Shown here: positions 36,442-44,431 of the stretch, piece after piece
How the letters are laid out: every line of letters starts with the position of its first letter
Numbering within the stretch: position 1 is the first letter of the stretch
Assembly (NCBI GenBank): GCA_964652195.1
Contig: CAZZBB010000037.1
Coordinates: 1 to 64,000 of the forward strand
From: MSPOR6 sp964652195
GTDB lineage: Bacteria; Poribacteria; WGA-4E; WGA-3G
DNA: 64,000 nt
Direction: 5' to 3'
The notes under the pieces: generated by a model
Told to the model about the DNA's origin: nothing
Database searches by the model: none
Seen by the model: the letters and a program-made list of their open reading frames with translations, nothing else
Translations under genes and position numbers: made by a program

Positions 36442-38736
36442 TTATTTTACATCAAACTCTTGAACTATAGATGAGAGATCCCACAGAAGCACTATATTAT
36501 CCATATTACTAATGCTGGCAAGTCTATTCCCATCTGGACTAAAAGATATCCCTGTAATTCTCCATGAATGTCCAGAGAGAGTTTTTATTCTTTCCCCAGT
36601 CCGTAAATCCCATAGCTTTATTATTTCAGAATCGGTTCTCGAATACTCCCCAGCGACTTCTGTTGCCAATGATAAACCGTTAGGATAAAACATAACATAC
36701 CATTGCATTGGCTTATCACCAGTCATTGATTGTATTTGCTGTCCTGTATCTATATCCCATAAACGTACTGTACCATCTTTCCCAGTACTTGCGATAGAAC
36801 GACTATCCGGAGCAAATGAGACACTAAAAATAGCATCAGCATGTCCTTTTAAGGTTTTACTGATTTGCCATTTAGAAACATCCCATAGTTGTATAATTCC
36901 TTTCTTATCACCGGTGGCAAGAATACTACCATCTGAATTGAACATTAAGACTCTAATCGAATCAGAATTAGAATGTGTATCGCGCTCGGTATTTGCTCTC
37001 TGATCTGTGAGAGTTTTCTTATGTTTCCCTGTTCTTACATCCCATATTAGTATCGTACCGTCTTGTCCTCCACTGATAAGTGTGTTCCCATCTGGACTAA
37101 AGGTCACACATTCAATAAGATTTATATGACCTGTAAGGGTGTGCGAGTGTCTGCCGGTAGCAACATTCCACAGACGAATCCTCTTATCTTCGTTTGAAAA
37201 ACTCCAACTCGCGAGTATACTGCTATCCATACTAAACACAACACGTTTAATCGGACCCTTATGGTCTTTTATTGTTCGCTTGTGTTCACCTGTAGTTGCA
37301 TTCCATAACCGAATTAATCTATCTTTACTTGCAGTCCAACTCACTATTGTTTCTCCATCTGGACTAACCTGAATTAAATTTGCCCATGAGTTTTTAGAAC
37401 TATCCTTCCTACCTAAAAGAGTATGCAACCGTTTTGTACCTGTATCCCATAGATATATAGTTCCATCAGATTCTGTTGTGATGAATTTCTCTCCATTCGT
37501 AGCGAAAGCCATATAATTACCATTATCTCTATTATGAAAATCATATCTTGGACTTTGATTTGAAATATTCCTCTTAAGTTTCCCTGTCATAATATCCCAT
37601 ATACGAATTCCCCCTGGATAATCTACAGTTGCCATAGTCTTTCCATCCGGACTATAAGATGCATTCGTCAGGTAACCGGTATTTCCTGTGAAAGGTTTAC
37701 GTTTACCTGTTGCTATATCCCACATACGTATTTGCTCATCATTTACCAAACTCAATATTGATTTTCCATCTGGACTAAACAGGATATTTTCAACCTCTTT
37801 TACATAACCATTTTTCTTGATATTTTTTTCTGGATCGGAAAAAGTGTGTTTAAGTTTACCGGTTGTAGTATTCCACAAGTGTATCGTTCTGTATTCACCA
37901 GCGGTAACAAGTATACTTTTATCCGGACTGAAAAACGTCCTTTTTATTTTTTCTTTTGAATCACGCTTATCGGAAACTACTCCTTGAATTGCTAATGGTA
38001 GTTTTAGTTCTCTTGAGGTAACATCCCAATAATTAATAGTCATATCTCTGCTACCACTAATTAGTGTGCTTCCATCCGGACTGAATGATAAAAAAATGAT
38101 TTCACTCTTGTGTTCTGTTAGGGTTCGTATGAGATTCCCAGTATTGACATCCCACAAACGTACTGTCTGATCATTACTACCACTTGCTATGATTTTGCTA
38201 TCTGGACTATATGACAAACAAGTGACCATACTCTCATGTCCTTTGAGTTTATGTTTGGAAGTGTTTGTCTCTGAATTCCATAAATTAATATCCTTGAAAC
38301 TTATAGTTACATAAGTATTCCCGTCTGAGCTGTATGTTGCTTGGTGAGCGAAATCATGCTTCTTTTTTGACTGTTTTTCAATTTCCAGTAAAGTAACATC
38401 CCAATGGGTGGTTTTATTGCTGAACCTTTCTATACCAATAAGAACTGTCCCATCAGCGTTAAAATTCACTTTCTCCATTTCCTGATGGCTCCGAGTAAAC
38501 AGTTTCCGCTCCTGATATGTTTCAGTGTCATATATCCAAATACCAATCGTAGTAGCAACTGCCAGTATTGATCCATCAGGTGAATACTCCATATCATTGA
38601 TTCGTCCCTTTCCAAGACGCGCTATAGCATCATCGGGTAACTCCCATTGTGTGTAGTTTTGAGCATATATACTGAGTGCACCGATTTGAAGAATCAGAAG
38701 TAATAAACCTATTATAAGAAGCATTGTTTTTTTCAT
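36442..38736 (-). CDS. Exported 16-repeat WD40 protein (paralogue of the 42.1-44.4 kb gene)
   Basis: 764 residues. Signal peptide ending at about SIYAQ (1-25), the entry motif WELPDDAIARLGKGRINDME, then 16 WD40 units. Every unit has a counterpart in the 759-residue protein at 42074-44353, including unusual ones (FSMDSSILASWS, FYPNGLSLATE) and the ending LLWDLSSIVQEFDVK. Even the ~70 bases upstream of the start are alike, so gene and leader were duplicated together. Sixteen repeats would make two eight-bladed propellers or 7+7 with extra blades. No enzymatic motif is seen. Confidence 0.83.
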   Translation of the reverse strand: MKKTMLLIIGLLLLILQIGALSIYAQNYTQWELPDDAIARLGKGRINDMEYSPDGSILAVATTIGIWIYDTETYQERKLFTRSHQEMEKVNFNADGTVLIGIERFSNKTTHWDVTLLEIEKQSKKKHDFAHQATYSSDGNTYVTISFKDINLWNSETNTSKHKLKGHESMVTCLSYSPDSKIIASGSNDQTVRLWDVNTGNLIRTLTEHKSEIIFLSFSPDGSTLISGSRDMTINYWDVTSRELKLPLAIQGVVSDKRDSKEKIKRTFFSPDKSILVTAGEYRTIHLWNTTTGKLKHTFSDPEKNIKKNGYVKEVENILFSPDGKSILSLVNDEQIRMWDIATGKRKPFTGNTGYLTNASYSPDGKTMATVDYPGGIRIWDIMTGKLKRNISNQSPRYDFHNRDNGNYMAFATNGEKFITTESDGTIYLWDTGTKRLHTLLGRKDSSKNSWANLIQVSPDGETIVSWTASKDRLIRLWNATTGEHKRTIKDHKGPIKRVVFSMDSSILASWSFSNEDKRIRLWNVATGRHSHTLTGHINLIECVTFSPDGNTLISGGQDGTILIWDVRTGKHKKTLTDQRANTERDTHSNSDSIRVLMFNSDGSILATGDKKGIIQLWDVSKWQISKTLKGHADAIFSVSFAPDSRSIASTGKDGTVRLWDIDTGQQIQSMTGDKPMQWYVMFYPNGLSLATEVAGEYSRTDSEIIKLWDLRTGERIKTLSGHSWRITGISFSPDGNRLASISNMDNIVLLWDLSSIVQEFDVK

Positions 38737-38808
38737 TTGTAATACCCTCTTACATTATCACAATTACGATATCCTTGTAGAATAACTATCCGTCGCTACT
38801 ATAGTATT

Positions 38809-40908
38809 TTAGTTGACAAACTTCACGTTCTCATTATTGTTTTTCGGAGATAACTCTGACAAATCCCATAGGAGTGTTGTGCCATCACTACCAGAACTTA
38901 CAAGTGTTTGTCCATCAGGACTGAATTTTAGGTAAGTTACATTACCAACATGCCCCGTAAGAGTCTTAATTTGCTTACCACTCGTAATATTCCATAAATT
39001 GATTACACCATCAGCACGACCCCCTACAAGAATTGTGCCATCAGGACTAAATAAAATCTGAACAACCTGCCGTATAATATCTTTATTAAGTCCACCTATT
39101 ATATACTGATTGTATAATTCATTTATTTCATCTCCAGTATCAACATTCCATAGCTTGATTTTTCCATCTAAATCTGACTTTGCAAGCAAATTAAATTCTG
39201 AATTTAAGGCAAAAAAACTAAACATACTTGGTTGATCTAGAATTATCTGTTTCTCCTTACTTGTACTGTCATACACAACAATTTCTGAATCAGTACAATA
39301 TGCGAGCATACTCTCATCAGAACTGATTGATATATGATTATACAGTTGAATTGTGTATTTAACTTGGTTAGTTAAAGTTGTACGTGAACCTGTATCTAAA
39401 TCCCATAAATACAAATAGTTTGTAGTACCCTTGCCTATGTTCATAGATAGTGCGAAATTACCATCTGGATTGATCCCTATATCTTGACTAAATACACCTA
39501 CTTTAAAATTCGATTTCTGTTTACCCTTTTTAACATCCCATAGTCGAACCCTCTTGTCATGGCCGTAACTGATAAGTGTTTCATCATCCTTGAACATCAC
39601 ATGTGAAACTTCTTCATAATGACCATTTAATTTCTTTTTATTTTCACCTGTAGTAACATTCCATAACCGGATTGATTTATCTTGACTTCCACTTGCCAGA
39701 ATTTTTCCATCTGGAGCAAAAGATAGACAACTCACACGTTTTGAATGACCTTTAAATATATTCTGGACTCCTTGTGTGTTTAAATCATAGATAATTATAT
39801 GATTACTTCCGTAAGTAGTTGCAGCTGTAATTTTATCTTTACTGAACACTATATTCTTTGAAGCAAAACCACCACCATGTCCGACAATAGTATTCTTATG
39901 TTTCCTTTTGTTTAGATCCCATTGATGTATAATCCCATCCAAACTTGAACTTGCCAAAGTATTTCCGTTTGGACTGAAGACGATTTTATGCAGATGCTTA
40001 GAATTTGTTTTGAAAATGTGCTTCCTTCTCCCAGTGTTAACATTCCAAACACGTATTGTCTTGTCTTCACTTGCGCTTGCAATGCGACTCCCATCATGAC
40101 TGAAAGTTATACTCAAGATAGGTTTCCTATGACCTTTTAGGGTCTTATGTAATGTTTCTGTTTCAGCATTCCACAAACGAATAGTCTTATCCCTACTTCC
40201 AGATGCAATCATTTTAGCGTCAGGGCTGAATGAGACACAGGTAATGCTCTTTTTATGTGCATCATTTATTTCTTTCTTCGTCTCAGTTTCTGAATCCCCG
40301 TATCGGATTGTCTTGTGACTTCCATTAACAACCGATATCCTATCAGCATGGAATGTGATATCAGATGGGCGTTCAAAACGTAGATTCAAATCCTTTTTAT
40401 ACACACTTTTTTCTATATCCCAAATACGCGAGCCATATTCACTCCAACAGATTAATGTGGTTCCATCAGGACTGAATTTTACACCTATTATATCTCTCCT
40501 ATGTTCCACAAATGTATTTATGAGTTTATGGGTTTCAACATTCCATATTCGGACTAATTTATTTCCACATGCGGTGGCAATAGTTTTTCCGTCAGGACTA
40601 AATCCAATAAAATTCGTACCTTCTCTGTTCTTAGTTAGGAGTGCAAGTTCATTGCCACTATTCGTATCATATAGCCAAGTACCTGTAGTACTGGCAACAG
40701 CGAGTATAGTATTGTCTGGAGAATACGCTAAGTCATTAACCGTTCCCTTACCGATACGTGCTTTCACTCCATTTGGTAAGTGCCATTGGGTTGTATTTAA
40801 TTGTGCCAGTTTCACATTTAGCAGATCTGGTGTTGAAGGATAACGAAATAGCCAAATAGTGACAACAATAGCAATGATCAAGATTATGACAATTAGTACT
40901 TTTTTCAT
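38809..40908 (-). CDS. Membrane-anchored WD40 protein (about 15 repeats)
   Basis: 699 residues. Signal anchor at about 3-21 (KVLIVIILIIAIVVTIWLF), the entry motif TTQWHLPNGVKARIGKGTVN, then about 15 repeats, several degenerate in the middle (blades 4, 8, 11-13 lack the WD). The canonical ones include FSPDAKMIASGSRDKTIRLW and FAPDGKILASGSQDKSIRLW. A good promoter lies just upstream, so this gene probably starts its own transcript running through the WD40 genes down to 34029. Function unknown; extracytoplasmic scaffold inferred. Confidence 0.8.
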   Translation of the reverse strand: MKKVLIVIILIIAIVVTIWLFRYPSTPDLLNVKLAQLNTTQWHLPNGVKARIGKGTVNDLAYSPDNTILAVASTTGTWLYDTNSGNELALLTKNREGTNFIGFSPDGKTIATACGNKLVRIWNVETHKLINTFVEHRRDIIGVKFSPDGTTLICWSEYGSRIWDIEKSVYKKDLNLRFERPSDITFHADRISVVNGSHKTIRYGDSETETKKEINDAHKKSITCVSFSPDAKMIASGSRDKTIRLWNAETETLHKTLKGHRKPILSITFSHDGSRIASASEDKTIRVWNVNTGRRKHIFKTNSKHLHKIVFSPNGNTLASSSLDGIIHQWDLNKRKHKNTIVGHGGGFASKNIVFSKDKITAATTYGSNHIIIYDLNTQGVQNIFKGHSKRVSCLSFAPDGKILASGSQDKSIRLWNVTTGENKKKLNGHYEEVSHVMFKDDETLISYGHDKRVRLWDVKKGKQKSNFKVGVFSQDIGINPDGNFALSMNIGKGTTNYLYLWDLDTGSRTTLTNQVKYTIQLYNHISISSDESMLAYCTDSEIVVYDSTSKEKQIILDQPSMFSFFALNSEFNLLAKSDLDGKIKLWNVDTGDEINELYNQYIIGGLNKDIIRQVVQILFSPDGTILVGGRADGVINLWNITSGKQIKTLTGHVGNVTYLKFSPDGQTLVSSGSDGTTLLWDLSELSPKNNNENVKFVN

Positions 40909-40948
40909 TTTATAACGACCATAATAGAATCAGCATCATTTTAAAATT

Positions 40949-40977
40949 ATTATATCGTTAATTCTCTATTATGTCTA
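40949..40977 (-). promoter_or_regulatory. Sigma70-type promoter of the WD40 gene at 38809-40908
   Basis: Read on the minus strand: TAGACA (40977-40972), 17 bases, TATAAT (40954-40949). Predicted start near 40942, about 35 bases before the ATG at 40908. It does not resemble the TGCACCC-N16-TGTC motif of the sigma genes, so this part of the cluster may be expressed by the housekeeping sigma. Confidence 0.6.
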
Positions 40978-41019
40978 ATCCTATTCTCTATAGAGTTGTA
41001 AAGTTTATGACATAAGCTA

Positions 41020-41177
41020 ACCAGGACTTACGCATATTGAGCAGAAAAATGAGTAATTGGACTTAAAGAGCGGTTATTTTGGTGTTTTAATCCCCTAAAA
41101 ATTCAACGGTATGAATGCCTTAAGGCATTCCCCGCCCTTATCAAGGGGACTTTAAGAGGTATTGCGTAAGTCCTGGT
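41020..41177. mobile_element. MITE-like element with 15-bp terminal inverted repeats
   Basis: ACCAGGACTTACGCA (41020-41034) and its exact reverse complement TGCGTAAGTCCTGGT (41163-41177) bound a ~158-base segment with no coding capacity. TAA flanks both CCAGG ends and may be a target duplication. Internally it carries the palindrome GAATGCCTTAAGGCATTC (41113-41130). Such short, non-coding, inverted-repeat elements are mobilised by a transposase elsewhere; none is in the window. Confidence 0.75.
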
Positions 41178-41470
41178 AACGTAAAAAACGGACTAAATAC
41201 ATAAATTTAACGTGAGTTTGATAAATATTCTTAGAAGTAACATATCATTCGCACCAGACAGTCTTTTAGCTGTAGTTTTTTATGTTTGTTGGAATACTTC
41301 ATAATAACAAAGGCGTTCTTTATCTACCAGTTTATAATTATCAAACTCATGTTAGATTTAACTTTTAATCCTAATATACAGACCAACTAATTAGGTGTAA
41401 AAACAGACCTTTAATCCTAAATACTTAGATAATAAATCGTGAAAATGTTGATTTTTTCCCTGTGACGAAA

Positions 41471-41640
41471 AGTGTCGAGAAGTGACAAAAAAGGGAAAAA
41501 AGTTACACTTTTTGACACATTGTGTGACATTGAAATTGGTGTAAATTACCCCTCTAACCCCTGTCATAGACTGACTTTACTCCACTTTGAATTAACTTTT
41601 TAAGAATTTCCAAAAAGTGTGATTTTGTGTTTTTGTTATC
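41471..41640 (+). repeat. Diverged intergenic repeat, copy 2
   Basis: The core at 41493-41530 matches 10754-10790 at 33 of 38 aligned positions, with patchy collinear similarity for about another 100 bases. It lies, like copy 1, in a gap of over 1 kb. Confidence 0.5.
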
Positions 41641-42073
41641 CTTGCTGATTTTGACAATTCTAACCTGACTAATACCAGCATAAATTGGTGATTTTTTGAC
41701 ATAAAGATTCTTTTGTATTTAGGATCGTTTTTATAGATATCCATCATTAATTCCCTTATTATATATTTGTCATATAGATGATGCTTTTGGATTATGATCT
41801 ACCCATATCCTCTAAATATCTTTTTATTGATTTTGTGCTTTGTAATATATGTATGTTAACCTATTCTGTAGCATAGACTCTTAGTTTGCGTCAAGAAGAT
41901 GTATAAACTGGATGTTACTGCAAAAAAGTAGCTATTGGTAATGTTAGTTGTTAGATATAGTTATTTTCTTCATTTTATTTTTATTTTTATAGAAAAAGTA
42001 TGTAATCAGCATTTGTTCCGGCAGTAGATGATCCAGACTGACACAAGCACGCTAAACCGTTAAGGGTACAGTC

Positions 42074-44353
42074 TTATTTAACATCGAATTCGTGAATTAT
42101 AGATGTTAGATCCCACAAAAGCACTGTACCATCAAAGTAATTTGCACTTGCAAGTGTTTTCCCATCATCACTAAAAGATATACTTATAATCCCTGTTGAG
42201 GGACCTGAAAGCGTTTTTTTGACTTCTCCATTTCGTAAATCCCAGAGATGTAAAATTTGATTAGAAGTGTTTTTATTAACCCCACTTGCTAACGGTAAAC
42301 CATTGGGGTAGAAAAACACCTTCCAGATTGTGCCTTCATATCCAGATAGTGTTTGTTTTTCCTTACCAGTATCAATTTCCCATAGCTTGGCTGATCCGTC
42401 TTTGCTTGTACTTGCAAGGGAATGACCATCAGGACTAAAAATTATACTGGTAATAGTATTGACATGACCATTTAGTGTCCGTTCCTTCTTCCATAAAGAT
42501 ACATCCCAGAGATGGATGATTCCGTTATTATCTCCTGTAGCCAGCATCTCACCATCTGAATTAAACTCTAATACCGTTATCCAACCTGACTGTGTACCAG
42601 ACTTATTATTTGCTCCTCTATCCCTGAGAGTCTTTTTTTGTTTGCCTGTGTCAACATCCCACAATAGTATCGTGCCATCTATTCCACCACTGACAAGTGT
42701 GTTGCCAACTGGACTAAAAGTAACACTTTCTATTAAATTCTTATGACCTTTCAGTGTTTTTTTATGTCTTCCTGTAGCAACATCCCACAGACGAATCGTT
42801 GTATCTTGGTATGAACTCCAACTCGCGAGTGTCCTGCTATCCATACTAAATACAACCCGTTTATTCCCTCCTTTATAGCCTTTTAATGTCCGTTTGTGTT
42901 TACCGGTAACAGCATTCCAAAGTTGAATTGTACTTTCTTCTCTCATGCTCCAAGTTGCGATAGTATGTCCATCAGGACTCGTCAACACACTGTTAAGGGG
43001 TAAAACTTTGCTGCCATTTTGTTCTCTGAGGTTACCAAACTGTTTCTTAACGTTATCCCATACATATATTGTTCCATCAAGTTCTGTAGTGAAGATTTTC
43101 TCTCCGTTCTGTGTGAAAGCCATATCATAGGTATTATATTCTCTATAAGAATGAAGACTCTGCATTATACTGATATTTGGAACAGTTTTAATGTTCTTAC
43201 CGCTCTCAATATCCCAAATTTGAATGACACCTTTATAATCCGCAGTTGCCAGTGTCTTTCCATCTGGACTAAAAGAGGCATTTTCAAGGTATCCTACATA
43301 TCCTGTGAAAGGTATACGTTTACCTGATAGAATATCCCATAGTCGAATTTCATGATCATTCACCAAACTAAGAACTAATTTTTCATCTGGACTAATCAGG
43401 GCATTTTCTACCCTTTTTACGTTTCCAGTTTTCTTGTTTTCTTGAATATTATCGTAGAAAGTGTGTTTAAGTATACCGTTCGTTGTATTCCATAAGTGAA
43501 TCGTTCTAAACTCACCTGCGGTAACCAGTATATTCTTATCTGGACTAAAGAAAAACCCATTTATTTTTTCTTTTGGTTCTATCTTATCGGTAATCACCCC
43601 TTGAATTGCAAGTGGTAGTTTTAGTTCGCCTGAGGTAATATCCCAAAAGTTAATAGTCATATCACTACTAACACTAATTAGGGTGCTTCCATCCGGACTG
43701 AATGAAAGTTCGGTGATATCACTCTCATGACCGATGAGAGTACGAATGTGCTTCCCTGTTTCAACATCCCACAGACGTATCGTCTGATCATTACTCCCAC
43801 TTGCTATGATTCTGCTATCTGGACTATAAGACAAACAACGAATATAGTTTTTATGTCCTTTGAGTATATGTTTAGTAGTGTTTGTCTTAGAATCCCGTAT
43901 ATGGATTTCCTTGATACTTGTAGTTGCATAGGTGTATCCGTCTGAACTGAATGTCGAAAGCCGAGGAAAATTACTCCCTTTTCTTGACGTTCTTTTTATT
44001 TTCGGTAAAGTGACATCCCAATATGTAATTCTATTGCCCGGTATTTCCATAACAGCAAGAATAGTCCCATCCTGATTAAAATACAACTTCTTTGTATACG
44101 GATTATTTGTAGATAGTAGTCTTTGTTCCGTATATGTATCAGTATCATATATCCAAATACCAATCGTAGTAGCAACTGCCAGAATTGATCCATTTGGGGA
44201 ATATTGCATATCATTGATTTTTCCCTTACCAAGACGGGCAATGGCACCATCAGGTAACTCCCATTGGGTATAGTCTTGAGCATATAAATTGCTTATATCA
44301 ATTTGAAAAACAAGAAGTGACATACTAATCAATGAAATTACTGTTTTTATCAT
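42074..44353 (-). CDS. Exported 16-repeat WD40 protein (partner of sigma-WD40 copy B)
   Basis: 759 residues. Signal peptide ending at about NLYAQ (1-25), the entry motif WELPDGAIARLGKGKINDMQ, and 16 WD40 units colinear with the 36442-38736 paralogue. It ends LLWDLTSIIHEFDVK. It begins 78 bases after sigma copy B and is probably in its operon, just as the 28505 gene follows copy A. No catalytic motif. Likely extracytoplasmic; possibly a partner or competitor of the propeller in the sigma fusion, which is inference. Confidence 0.83.
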   Translation of the reverse strand: MIKTVISLISMSLLVFQIDISNLYAQDYTQWELPDGAIARLGKGKINDMQYSPNGSILAVATTIGIWIYDTDTYTEQRLLSTNNPYTKKLYFNQDGTILAVMEIPGNRITYWDVTLPKIKRTSRKGSNFPRLSTFSSDGYTYATTSIKEIHIRDSKTNTTKHILKGHKNYIRCLSYSPDSRIIASGSNDQTIRLWDVETGKHIRTLIGHESDITELSFSPDGSTLISVSSDMTINFWDITSGELKLPLAIQGVITDKIEPKEKINGFFFSPDKNILVTAGEFRTIHLWNTTNGILKHTFYDNIQENKKTGNVKRVENALISPDEKLVLSLVNDHEIRLWDILSGKRIPFTGYVGYLENASFSPDGKTLATADYKGVIQIWDIESGKNIKTVPNISIMQSLHSYREYNTYDMAFTQNGEKIFTTELDGTIYVWDNVKKQFGNLREQNGSKVLPLNSVLTSPDGHTIATWSMREESTIQLWNAVTGKHKRTLKGYKGGNKRVVFSMDSRTLASWSSYQDTTIRLWDVATGRHKKTLKGHKNLIESVTFSPVGNTLVSGGIDGTILLWDVDTGKQKKTLRDRGANNKSGTQSGWITVLEFNSDGEMLATGDNNGIIHLWDVSLWKKERTLNGHVNTITSIIFSPDGHSLASTSKDGSAKLWEIDTGKEKQTLSGYEGTIWKVFFYPNGLPLASGVNKNTSNQILHLWDLRNGEVKKTLSGPSTGIISISFSDDGKTLASANYFDGTVLLWDLTSIIHEFDVK

Positions 44354-44431
44354 TTGTAAACCCCTACTACATTATCAACATTATATCTATTCCTACAGAA
44401 TACCAATTTGGTATGTTTTTTCACCAAACCG

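Larger units (their letters stand above)
40909..42073. other. Gene-free gap inside the WD40 cluster
   Basis: About 1.17 kb without a gene. It contains a promoter for the WD40 gene on the left, a MITE-like element (41020-41177) and copy 2 of the diverged intergenic repeat (about 41471-41640). It separates the sigma copy B pair from the other four WD40 genes. Confidence 0.55.
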
